DNA from: Molanna angustata
Taxonomy: Eukaryota; Arthropoda; Insecta; Trichoptera; Molannidae
Length of the DNA: 64,000 bases
Assembly (NCBI GenBank): GCA_963576475.1
Contig: OY754974.1
Coordinates: forward strand, 11,490,904-11,554,903
Direction: 5' to 3'
Below the pieces are notes generated by a model, which saw nothing but the letters and a program-made list of their open reading frames with translations, ran no database searches and was not told the origin of the DNA. Shown here piece by piece: positions 54,810 through 64,000 of this stretch. A program made the translations under genes and the position numbers. The first letter of the stretch is position 1, and each line of letters opens with the position of its first letter.

Positions 54810-55265
54810 ACGCAGGAGGTCCGTGTGACAGGACATGTCACACGCATAGATGCTGCCGGTGCTACGGAGCGAAGATGAGGGCATCAACAGGGCAGAGGCG
54901 TCGAGGCCGGGCGCAGTGTTGGGACACCGCAGCAGGGAACGCGGCGGCTCACAGATTGGACCATGAGGGGCTTTCTGTACCGTCTGGGGCATCGGTTCGC
55001 CTCCGGTGAGGCTCCTAGCTGGCCTGCCACCTCTGTCGCTGAGGTGAAAGATACACCGTCATGGCGTTGCCGTGTGGCACGGAGCCAGCCATGCCACCAT
55101 ATTCATTTCATATAAGTAAATGTAAAATAACAGCTTATTCAACCATCCCAACAGATTTTTTTTATTATTACTACTTATTTTTTGTTTACATACATTCTCT
55201 TCTATTATTATTACTTCTTACATTGTATTGTTTAGAATGATTGATAATATTATGTATAAAATATA
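54810..55265 (+). mobile_element. 3' end of a LINE, possibly R1-like (GC-rich coding end plus AT-rich 3' UTR)
   Basis: 54810-55090 is a GC-rich island in AT-rich DNA, reading VTGHVTRIDAAGATERRWGH and then TRRLTDWTMRGFLYRLGHRF without a stop for about 80 codons in one frame. I do not recognise it firmly. The following 55100-55262 recurs inverted at 62905-63280 next to R1-like RT sequence, which suggests a shared 3' UTR. Preceded exactly by the 19-bp TATTATCATATTTTCGAGG that recurs at 55419. Confidence 0.4.
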
Positions 55266-56165
55266 TTAGCCACATCTGGCAGCCCTGTGGTAACGAAATT
55301 TTCGCGCGAAAAAAGATACTTTTTTCTTTTTATGTCATTATCGTGCTCCTCTGTTTCTGATTACTTTCTCGTCTCATGCGCATTCATACATCATCTTATG
55401 CAAACTTGCCTTTATTTGTATTATCATATTTTCGAGGTGAGTTTCTTTCTTTCAGAATACCTATTTTTACTTCCAGCATTTTTAAACCCTGCATTGCTTT
55501 CTAATTGGTTAGTGTATTTCATTTTTTTATTTATTTATTTAGTGGCAGAGAGCACTACACTCTTCTGTTTTTACTTACTTTCCTCGTCTCATCCACATTC
55601 AAACATCATCTTATGCAAACTTGCCTTTATTTAAACTTTAAATGTTTCTTTCTTTCAGAATACCTAGTTTTATCAGTGTGTACAGTCTCCTTCCACCATT
55701 TTTAAACCCTGCATCGCTCTCTTATTGGTTGGTGAATTTCATTTTTTTTATTTATTTATTTAGTGGCAGAGAGCACTACACTCTTCTGTTTTTACTTACT
55801 TTCCTCGTCTCATCCACATTCAAACATCATCTTATGCAAACTTGCCTTTATTTAAACTTTAAATGTTTCTTTCTTTCAGAATACCTAGTGTTATCAGTGT
55901 GTACAGTCTCCTTCCAGCATTTTTAAACCCTGCATCGCTCTCTTATTGGTTGGTGAATTTCATTTTTTTTATTTATTTATTTAGTGGCAGAGAGCACTAC
56001 ACTCTTCTGTTTTTACTTACTTTCCTCGTCTCATCCACATTCAAACATCATCTTATGCAAACTTGCCTTTATTTAAACTTTAAATGTTTCTTTCTTTCAG
56101 AATACCTAGTTTTATCAGTGTGTACAGTCTCCTTCCAGCATTCTAAACCCTGCATTTTTCTTTGA
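55266..56165 (+). repeat. 221-bp tandem repeats upstream of the MULE gene, about 4 units
   Basis: Units begin near 55441, 55644, 55865 and 56086 with TTTCTTTCTTTCAGAATACC; the last three are nearly identical with exact 221-bp spacing, the first is diverged. Each contains a splice-acceptor-like TTTCTTTCAG and an ATTGG (reverse CCAAT) box. A consensus donor, GAG|GTGAGT, precedes the first acceptor at 55437. The array leads straight into the 5' UTR of the transposase, so it may be its promoter and 5' UTR intron region. Confidence 0.85.
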
Positions 56166-56210
56166 TTGGTTGAATTTTGTGTTTTTTTTTGTTTGTGAAC
56201 CCAAGTAAAA

Positions 56211-58169
56211 ATGTCTGACCCCAAAGCTGCCGAATCTGTAACTTCTATTCCTCCTGTAGGGACAACCCCTGAAATATTCATTTGTCCATTGTGTCACGAT
56301 GAATACAAAAGTTATAGGATTTTAAGGCAACACGTAAAGAATAAACATGCTGACAATATTAGTGATTTTCCTAGTACAAACGATCAAAAGTTTTATGCAT
56401 ATAAATGTCAGTTTTGTAAATACAGGAACAATAATATTTATAAATTTACATTTCATTTAAAAAAAGTTCATAATGTAAATGATAATAATAAATCATATAA
56501 GTATACCTGGAAATGTCCTCTGTGCACATATGAGGCTACTAAAAATAACTTACATGTACATTTTGTAACAGTACATGACATACAAGTTGAAAATACGTAT
56601 TTGGAGTTTAATAATTTTAAACAATTTGAATCTTGGAAAGAAAAAATTGAAAAAGATGAAATGTCTCACTATATTACGGAACGTGGAGCATGCTCGTCTG
56701 GTTTTACTAAAAAAAAAAATTTTAAGTGCAATCGATCGGGATACTACATTTCAGAGGGACAAGGAATTCGGCACCTCAAAATACAAGGGAGTAACAAAAT
56801 TAATGGATACTGCCCTGCTGGAATGAAAGTTTCCATAAGTGATACTGGAACTTGCTTTGTTAAATTTTGCAATGTGCATGTTGGCCATAGTAAAGACATT
56901 GGACATCTCAGTCTCACAAAGAGTGAGCGAGAAAGTTTAGCTTTAAAAATTGCATCCAAGATATCTTTTGAAGATATCTTGGATGAAATTAGAGATTCAA
57001 TCACTAACTCTAAATTAGAAAGGCTGCATCTTCTTACCAAAAAAGACTTATTCAATATAAAAAGATGTTATAACATAGGAACAAATTTTGTTAAACATAA
57101 AGATGATGGTATAAGTGTCGATGCATGGGTGAATGAAGTTTCCGAAGAATCCAACTCTTGTATTTTGTTTTATAAAGCGCAAGGGGCCAAGTCAGATGTG
57201 TTATCATTATTAAAAGAAGAAGACTTTGTTCTTATTATAATGAATGAAGCTCAGAGAGAGTTGCTTAAAAAATATTGCTCCCATGTGTGCATCGATAGTA
57301 CACATGGGACTAACAGCTATGATTTTGAATTAACAACTTTATTAGTGCTCGATGACTTACGACAAGGATTTCCTTGTGCTTTCATGTTTTCTAACCGGAC
57401 TGATCATACTGCATTAAAATTATTTTTTCAGGAGATTAAAAAACAAGTAGGAGAAATAAGCCCTAATGTATTCATGTCAGACATGGCAGATTCTTTCTTC
57501 AATGCATGGTCAGACATTTTTGAAAATAAACCAAAACATAGATTATTTTGCTCGTGGCATGTTGACCGTGCATGGAGGAAGAATTTACAAAAAATAAAAT
57601 CAACTGAAACACAATCATATATTTACAAGGTTTTAAGAACGCTGATGGAGGAGAAGGATCCTCAGACATTTGTTATAATCTTCGACCAAGCTGTAAAGCA
57701 AATGCTCGAAAACAATTTATCTGCAGATTTTGGTAAATATTTCATCCAAACTTATTCAAAATCTGTAGAGTCTTGGGCATATTGCTATCGACTACAGTCA
57801 GGTTTAAATACAAACATGCATATAGAGCGTATGCACCAAACATTAAAATATATTTACTTGAAAGGCAAACACACAAAACGACTAGACAAAACAATCTATG
57901 CCTTAATGCGTTTCATACGAGACAAACAAATTGATAGACTCATTGTCCTGAATAAGGGAAAATTAACATCCAAGTTAAAAGATATAAGAAGTCGTCATAA
58001 AACAAGCCTGTCTCTGTCAACAGAGACAATCATTAAAGTCGATAGCGGTTATATTGTACCATCTACATCATCATTTGAAACGTACATTGTTGAAGAAACA
58101 AAGCAAAACTGTACTTGTCAACTCATATGCGCAGGTTGTAATAATATGTGCATGCATTATTATTCATGA
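56211..58169 (+). CDS. MULE-type transposase with C2H2 fingers (broken at the SWIM finger)
   Basis: ATG at 56211 in a good context (GTAAAAATG) begins MSDPKAAESVTSIPP. Three C2H2-type fingers follow within residues 25-125 (CPLC...H-x4-H, CQFC..., CPLC...), then a MULE transposase core. CIDSTHG gives D362, FMSDMADSFFNAW gives D424 and NMHIERMHQ gives E539, fitting the DDE triad, with the FCSWHVDRAWR block typical of the family between them. A SWIM-type zinc finger should follow near residue 645. The frame stops at a TGA (58167-58169) inside it and resumes in the same frame. No terminal inverted repeats were found, so it may be a domesticated or end-eroded copy. Product would bind DNA and cut/join element ends in the nucleus. 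Confidence 0.85.
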   Translation: MSDPKAAESVTSIPPVGTTPEIFICPLCHDEYKSYRILRQHVKNKHADNISDFPSTNDQKFYAYKCQFCKYRNNNIYKFTFHLKKVHNVNDNNKSYKYTWKCPLCTYEATKNNLHVHFVTVHDIQVENTYLEFNNFKQFESWKEKIEKDEMSHYITERGACSSGFTKKKNFKCNRSGYYISEGQGIRHLKIQGSNKINGYCPAGMKVSISDTGTCFVKFCNVHVGHSKDIGHLSLTKSERESLALKIASKISFEDILDEIRDSITNSKLERLHLLTKKDLFNIKRCYNIGTNFVKHKDDGISVDAWVNEVSEESNSCILFYKAQGAKSDVLSLLKEEDFVLIIMNEAQRELLKKYCSHVCIDSTHGTNSYDFELTTLLVLDDLRQGFPCAFMFSNRTDHTALKLFFQEIKKQVGEISPNVFMSDMADSFFNAWSDIFENKPKHRLFCSWHVDRAWRKNLQKIKSTETQSYIYKVLRTLMEEKDPQTFVIIFDQAVKQMLENNLSADFGKYFIQTYSKSVESWAYCYRLQSGLNTNMHIERMHQTLKYIYLKGKHTKRLDKTIYALMRFIRDKQIDRLIVLNKGKLTSKLKDIRSRHKTSLSLSTETIIKVDSGYIVPSTSSFETYIVEETKQNCTCQLICAGCNNMCMHYYS

Positions 58170-58736
58170 ACATGTGCAGATGCGAGTATAAGATGGAATA
58201 TGTGTAAACATATACATTTGGTATGTCGAATGAAAATGCTAGACACTGTGTTAGATATCAATTCAAATTCTGCTCAAAATGAAGCAAACATATCTCACGA
58301 AGCGAGCACATGTCATGAAGCATGCATATTTCATGAAGAAAACACATCTCATGAAACAACCATTTTAATTGATGAACTCAGCAAAAAAAATAAAAGCTTC
58401 TCTGGTAGCCTATTAGAAGAAAAAGAAGAACTTAAAAAGAATTTCCTCGAAATTCTAGATAATGTATCGTGTATAGACGATGTGAAATTTGTAAAAAACA
58501 ATTTGAAATCTCTCAAACCATCTTTAACAGCATTCATCAATTCAAGAAACACTTTGAAGAAGAATACACTTACACTTCAGAATAATTCGATTCCCCACAA
58601 TAAATGTATAGATACCCAGAGAAGGTTGTTTTCAACAAGAAAAAGAAAAAGGGTTTCAGAAAATGCAATAAATAAACCGGACCAAGGTGAAAAAAATAAA
58701 CTATGTTTACAATTGATAATGAAATCAAAATGAATT
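58170..58736 (+). CDS. MULE transposase C-terminal part after the in-frame TGA
   Basis: In phase with the preceding frame and open for about 188 codons to TGA at 58734-58736. It starts with TCADASIRWNMCKHIHLVCRM, split here as TCADAS and RWNMCKHIHLV: the CxH half of a SWIM finger. It then has repeated SHEAS/CHEAC/FHEEN/SHETT tetrads, an acidic coiled-coil-like segment and a basic RKRKRV stretch that could be a nuclear localisation signal. Preservation of the frame over 560 bp suggests the stop arose recently or is bypassed. Confidence 0.7.
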
Positions 58737-58826
58737 TGTCAAAACACAACAATTCGTAGGATGTCAAAACAAAACATGATAGAATAGAATAGTGACAAAT
58801 CAACAAATAGAATTGCAATAATAACT

Positions 58827-59245
58827 ACTAGTTGCATGTACCACATGAGATCCAACTGTCGATAGTGATAGTAAGAATAAGTACCAAACTATAAACCCAT
58901 AAATCCAAATTATTTAATATTTTAAGATATTTGGTTTTCTATACAACACATGTACCTAGGTATGTATGTTAAGATAGGATAGTATGGAGGTCAGTCCTTT
59001 GATCCTACCCAGAATATCGAAACAGCATGATGGTATGTATGTATTTTTGGAGATTAGTATCAAATTATTAAGTCTTCTTAGATATAATGTATAGGTGACT
59101 GCCATACAAATTGTATGAAGCGATGTCGTCACTAAATTCAATTTTTATAAAAATTGTTAAAAAAAATAAAGATGTGCTAATACAATTTTAATATTTTTTA
59201 TAGAAAATTAAATTTTCTAGTTAGGGTGTTTCGCCTTTATTTGAT
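58827..59245 (+). mobile_element. Helentron-like 5' fragment, copy F, fused to the satellite
   Basis: ACTAGTTGCATGTACCACAT start and body to TTTCTAGTTAGGGTGTTTCG, then directly into the 39-bp array. Where complete copies continue past this point, this one is replaced by satellite. Confidence 0.65.
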
Positions 59246-59261
59246 ATTGAATTTAGTGACT

Positions 59262-62027
59262 TTTTATTGTTTGATACTTTGTTCCTATATTATGAAAACT
59301 TTTTATTGTTTGATTCTTTGTTCCTATATTACGAAAACTTTTTATTGTTTGATTCTTTGTTCCTATATTATGAAAACTTATGTTTGATACTTTGTTCCTA
59401 TATTATGAAAACTTTTTATTGTTTGATACTTTGTTCCTATATTATGAAAACTTTTTATTGTTCGATTCTTTGTTCCTATATTATGAAAACTTTTTATTGT
59501 TTGATACTTTGTTCCTATATTATGACAACTTTTTATACTTTGTTCCTATATTATGAAAACTTTTTATTGTTTGATTCTTTGTTCCTATATTATGACAACT
59601 TTTTATTGTTTGATACTTTGTTCCTATATTATGAAAACTTTTTATTGTTTGATTCTTTGTTCCTATATTATGACAACTTTTTTTTGTTTGATACTTTGTT
59701 CCTATATTATGAAAACTTTTTATTGTTTGATTCTTTGTTCCTATATTATGAAAACTTTTTGTTAGATTCTTTGTTCCTATATTATGAAAACTTTTTATTG
59801 TTTGATTCTTTGTTCCTATATTATGAAAACTTTTTATCGTTTGATACTTTGTTCCTATATTATGACAACTTTTTATTGTTTGATACTTTGTTCCTATATT
59901 ATGAAAACTTTTTATTGTTTGATTCTTTGTTCCTATATTATGAAAACTTTTTATTGTTTGATTCTTTGTTCCTATATTATGAAAACTTATGTTTGATACT
60001 TTGTTCCTATATTATGAAAACTTTTTATTGTTTGATTCTTTGTTCCTATATTATGAAAACTTTTTATTGTTTGATACTTTGTTCCTATATTATGACAACT
60101 TTTTATTGTTTGATACTTTGTTCCTATATTATGAAAACTTTTTATTGTTTGATACTTTGTTCCTATATTATGAAAACTTTTTATTGTTTGATTCTTTGTT
60201 CCTATATTATGACAACTTTTTATTGTTTGATACTTTGTTCCTATATTATGAAAACTTTTTATTGTTTGATTCTTTGTTCCTATATTATGAAAACTTTTTG
60301 TTAGATTCTTTGTTCCTATATTATGAAAACTTTTTATTGTTTGATACTTTGTTCCTATATTATGACAACTTTTTATTGTTTGATACTTTGTTCCTATATT
60401 ATGAAAACGTTTTATTGTTTGATTCTTTGTTCCTATATTATGAAAACTTTTTATCGTTTGATACTTTGTTCCTATATTATTAAAACTTTTTATCGTTTGA
60501 TACTTTGTTCCTATATTATGAAAACTTTTTATTGTTTGATACTTTGTTCCTATATTATGACAACTTTTTATTGTTTGATACTTTGTTCCTATATTATGAA
60601 AACTTTTTATTGTTTGATACTTTGTTCCTATATTATGAAAACTTTTTATTGTTTGATTCTTTGTTCCTATATTATGACAACTTTTTATTGTATGATACTT
60701 TGTTCCTATATTATGAAAACTTTTTATTGTTTGATTCTTTGTTTCCTATATTATGAAAACTTTTTGTTAGATTCTTTGTTCCTATATTATGAAAACTTTT
60801 TATTGTTTGATACTTTGTTCCTATATTATGACAACTTTTTATTGTTTGATACTTTGTTCCTATATTATGAAAACTTTTTATTGTTTGATTCTTTGTTCCT
60901 ATATTATGAAAACTTTTTATCGTTTGATACTTTGTTCCTATATTATTAAAACTTTTTATCGTTTGATACTTTGTTCCTATATTATGAAAACTTTTTATCG
61001 TTTGATACTTTGTTCCAATATTATGAAAACTTTTTATCGTTTGATACTTTGTTCCTATATTATGAAAACTTTTTATTGTTTGATTCTTTGTTCCTATATT
61101 ATGACAACTTTTTTTTGTTTGATACTTTGTTCCTATATTATGAAAACTTTTTATTGTTTGATTCTTTGTTCCTATATTATGAAAACTTTTTGTTAGATTC
61201 TTTGTTCCTATATTATGAAAACTTTTTATTGTTTGATTCTTTGTTCCTATATTATGAAAACTTTTTATCGTTTGATACTTTGTTCCTATATTATAACTTT
61301 TTATTGTTTGATACTTTGTTCCTATATTATGAAAACTTTTTATTGTTTGATTCTTTGTTCCTATATTATGAAAACTTTTTATTGTTTGATTCTTTGTTCC
61401 TATATTATGAAAACTTATGTTTGATACTTTGTTCCTATATTATGAAAACTTTTTATTGTTTGATTCTTTGTTTCTATATTATGAAAACTTTTTATTGTTT
61501 GATACTTTGTTCCTATATTATGACAACTTTTTATTGTTTGATACTTAGTTCCTATATTATGAAAACTTTTTATTGTTTGATTCTTTGTTCCTATATTATG
61601 ACAACTTTTTATTGTTTGATACTTTGTTCCTATATTATGAAAACTTTTTATTGTTTGATTCTTTGTTCCTATATTATGAAAACTTTTTGTTAGATTCTTT
61701 GTTCCTATATTATGAAAACTTTTTATTGTTTGATACTTTGTTCCTATATTATGACAACTTTTTATTGTTTGATACTTTGTTCCTATATTATGAAAACTTT
61801 TTATTGTTTGATTCTTTGTTCCTATATTATGAAAACTTTTTATCGTTTGATACTTTGTTCCTATATTATTCAAACTTTTTATCGTTTGATACTTTGTTCC
61901 TATATTATGAAAACTTTTTATCGTTTGATACTTTGTTCCAATATTATGAAAACTTTTTATTGTTTGATACTTTGTTCCTATATTATGAAAACTTTTTATC
62001 GTTTGATACTTTGTTCCTATATTATGT
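59262..62027. repeat. 39-bp satellite array with higher-order structure, about 70 units
   Basis: Basic unit: CTTTTTATTGTTTGATACTT plus TGTTCCTATATTATGAAAA. Variants at fixed positions (GATAC/GATTC, GAAAAC/GACAAC, ATTG/ATCG) alternate in runs. Two shortened variants, TTTTTGTTAGATTC (near 59757, 60297, 60762, 61187, 61686) and AACTTATGTTTGATAC (near 59377, 59987, 61413), recur at intervals of 400-600 bp, indicating duplication of blocks of about 11-14 units. Since 39 is a multiple of 3, all frames lacking a stop in one unit stay open; those ORFs are artefacts. Confidence 0.95.
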
Positions 62028-62199
62028 ATTCTTTTCTAAAATATATTATATTGAAACTATTTGTTTTCATTTTATCTTATAAATTTATATTTCAATTATT
62101 CTATTGACCTCTCACCTTTTACATGTTAAAAAAAGTTTCCTATTACAAAGGCTATACTTATAAAGAAAATTATTATAGAAAATAAGTCACTTAATTCAA
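62028..62199. other. AT-rich non-coding gap
   Basis: Nothing recognisable. Confidence 0.45.
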
Positions 62200-62440
62200 T
62201 TATATGTAAATGAGATGTGTAAAAATGCTAAAACTAATAATATAGAGAAGGAATGCAGGAAGAAGTTTTCCAAGGAAAAATCGCTACATTATATGAACAA
62301 TATTTTAAAATAAGGAAATGTTAGATGAACATGTATGAATGTAGGTGAGGTGAATAATGTATGCCAGGATAGAAGTGTGATGCTCGGCTCTCTGCCTACT
62401 ACAAAAGTAATATAGCATGAAGATATGAATCTGTTTATAT
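62200..62440 (+). pseudogene. Highly decayed LINE C-terminal remnant
   Basis: It ends with TCTCTGCCTACTACAAAAGT and AGCATGAAGATATGAAT, matching the CTCTCTGCCTACCCCG...GGCGTGAAGGTATGTAT end of the family at 18786 and 43050. No readable frame remains. Confidence 0.4.
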
Positions 62441-62736
62441 TGTTTAAAGAAAAATGCATTCAATTTTGAATATTAGATAATGATAAATCACTTGAAAAAA
62501 TAGCAGTGAAAATAAATAAGAGTACTGAGTTGGACGTTTTGTGGATTATTGCTCCCAATGTGAAAAAACTGAAGACAACACTGTCTTACGGTGCAAATCC
62601 ATTTGACCACCCAAACATGAGTATAAACAATATTAAATTGATTGTAAAAGTTCCACGTCACATGCAATATTTATACATTTTTTTAAGAAAGATGTTGTAT
62701 GCAGTTAGTGACTCATTGACGGTCAAAATAAAACAT
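62441..62736. other. Non-coding stretch
   Basis: An 87-codon frame at 62506-62769 runs into SINE sequence and matches no family, so it is not called. Confidence 0.4.
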
Positions 62737-62890
62737 GTTTTTAATTGTGTTTTCAGTCTGGATCTGTGAGACGATTAATATCGTAAGTCTCCAGAATGTG
62801 GCAACTTGTTATTGGGTGCGTGTTAAATTAATATTAATTTGACATAGTACCTGTTAGTTGCCCGAGAAGCAATATTAAATAAATAAATAT
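62737..62890 (+). mobile_element. SINE 3' part, first family
   Basis: TTTTTAATTGTGTTTTCAG, AGTCTCCAGAATGTGGCAAC, TTATTGGGTGCG and GTTAGTTGCCCGAGAAGC, ending in AATAAATAAATA. The tRNA head is missing. Confidence 0.65.
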
Positions 62891-62904
62891 ATTTACTGAT
62901 GATT

Positions 62905-63280
62905 CATAAAAAAATATATACATAATATTATCAATCATTCTAAACAATACATAATATTTCCTATTCTGATTCGTATAAATTTATCCGTCTGAATTTTAGT
63001 ATATGAGAAATGTCAAAAAGTTGACTGCATTTATATGGGATTCATTACGTCACACTGCGTGGATGAAATCCTTTTACACAAGTCGCCTGTTGGTTATAGA
63101 CGTTTTCGTACTCTGAAACGAATCAGAATAGGGCATATTGTAAGAAGTAATAATAATAGGAGAGAATGCATGTAAACAAAAAATAAGTAGAAATAATAAA
63201 AAAAATCTGTTGGGATGGTTAATTTATTGAATAAGCTGTTATTTTACATTTACTTATATGAAATGAATGTGGTCCTTATG
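62905..63280 (-). mobile_element. LINE 3' UTR segment, second copy, interrupted by a MITE
   Basis: Inverse copy of 55100-55262: ATGTAAACAAAAAATAAGTAG, AATCTGTTGGGATGGTTAAT and ACATTTACTTATATGAAATG. The MITE at 62953-63138 interrupts it; the uninterrupted sequence at 55215-55235 shows the empty site. Confidence 0.6.
62953..63138. mobile_element. Small MITE, second copy (uninterrupted)
   Basis: ATTTCCTATTCTGATTCGT at one end and ACGAATCAGAATAGGGCA at the other; the interior matches the outer parts of 12431-13417. Orientation is reversed relative to that copy. Confidence 0.65.
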
Positions 63281-63990
63281 TAGATGACATAACCATGATG
63301 CTGTTGGTTAAACCTACGTGGAAATAAATACAAATGAAAAACTGTTAACACTGTGCTGGAAGAATGCATGCAAAGAAAAGCATGTTCTGAGGGTCTTCCT
63401 AGATATAGCGGGGACGTTCGACAATGCGTGGTGGCCGCTTATTCTGGCCAAGCTGAAGCTACGGGGTTGCTCACGTTGGCTGTTCGCTATGTTGAAAGAA
63501 TAATTGATATGGGATGCCCACAGGGACGTTCCAGTGGAATGTCCTCTTCGACGATCTGTTGTCGTCCTGGACATTTCACCTTTCTGCCGAATGTCAAGTC
63601 CTCGGCTGAAAAAGTAGCGGCCTTGTTTATGACACTTCGCAGGATTATCAGGATTAACTGGGGACTCCATAAGGGTAGGTAGGGTGAGGGCTATATACAA
63701 GGCTAAGTATGTTGCCCAGATCGTATATACATCTGAAGTTTGGTCCCATCGGCTGAGCACTGGCTCTTGCGACCCTGAGGGGCCAGCATCTTCCCTTGCT
63801 TGCTGATACAGGTACGTGACCAGTGACAGTCTTCCGGTCATCACTGGTGTTATGCCTGCTGATATTGTGGTGCGGGACTTTGTCGCACGTAGGAGTATCA
63901 GGCTCTGGCCATCAGTGGTCAGAGAAAAGACGAAAGTTTGGCAAGAGCACTGGGATAGAGGAGGAACTGCTAGGGTCACCTATTAGTTTT
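63281..63990 (+). pseudogene. R1-like LINE reverse-transcriptase remnant
   Basis: Readable blocks: VFLDIAGTFDNAWWP (motif A) near 63393, GCPQG near 63514, WNVLFDDLLSSWTF in a second frame just after, and RYVTSDSLPVITGVMPAD near 63810. FLDIxGAFDNAWWP and WNVLFDDLL are typical of R1-group RTs. At least two frameshifts and several stops. A YVDD-like codon run at 63279-63290 lies upstream of motif A, out of normal order, and may be chance or rearrangement. Runs towards the window end. Confidence 0.65.
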
Positions 63991-64000
63991 TCCCTGACCT

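Noticed and set aside
58167..58169. Selenocysteine codon in the transposase
   Set aside because: No SECIS-like structure was identified and a one-base nonsense change is far simpler; kept only as a remote option.
59267..62107. Large open frames (up to 345 codons) in the satellite
   Set aside because: The 39-bp period keeps frames open on both strands; variation among units shows no codon-level constraint.

Overview
The window looks like a stretch of insect nuclear DNA, most likely from a moth or butterfly. It is AT-rich and intron-like, with no operons or bacterial signals, and short TAGGTACCTAC-type runs recur, which I associate with Lepidoptera. Almost everything recognisable is transposable-element DNA: Gypsy LTR elements, several non-LTR (LINE) lineages, tRNA-derived SINEs, Helitron-type rolling-circle elements, MITEs, minisatellites and one Mutator-like (MULE) transposase gene. 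I see no complete host gene. A few short exon-like pieces with good splice-acceptor sequence (6387-6868, 48678-48902, 53300-53407) are the only host-gene candidates.

Layout. 1-4015 is the 3' part of an I-like LINE (RT plus RNase H) whose 3' UTR carries a very long TA/TG microsatellite. 4.2-13.4 kb holds LINE tails, three minisatellites, a Helentron/DINE-1-like element (7038-8107), two SINEs and a nested pair of MITEs (12431-13417). 13465-20701 (minus) and 36330-42362 (plus) are two copies of the same 6,033-bp Helitron-like element in opposite orientation. They differ by a few point changes and by one 1,196-bp hAT-like insertion in the left copy, flanked by an 8-bp duplication.

Between the two Helitrons lie three partial copies of a minus-strand LTR family (20903-21587, 27184-27974, 33658-34551) and a Gypsy element (23588-29704) with two apparently identical 214-bp LTRs. 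Its pol is split by one of those LTR fragments, sitting between two 203-bp direct copies of pol. 30.4-31.6 kb is a degenerate tandem-repeat zone.

Right of the second Helitron, a second Gypsy element lies on the minus strand (43442-47951). Its 181-bp LTRs appear identical, it has a tRNA-Pro-type primer binding site, and one frameshift splits pol; it is inserted in the TATG tail of an older LINE fragment. 48-54 kb holds LINE and SINE debris, exon candidates and a diverged tandem duplication. 55.27-58.74 kb is a MULE transposase gene (C2H2 fingers, DDE core, SWIM finger) with one in-frame TGA at a zinc-ligand-like position of the SWIM finger, preceded by about four 221-bp tandem repeats. 59262-62027 is a 39-bp satellite array with higher-order structure. 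62.2-64 kb is LINE, SINE and MITE debris ending in an R1-like RT remnant.

The parts do not form a pathway. They record successive insertions: an old LINE/SINE/MITE background, a Helitron that accumulated pieces of at least six other elements and then moved as one unit, a later hAT-like insertion into one Helitron copy, and two recent Gypsy insertions. Coordinates of degraded elements are approximate because they were read by eye.
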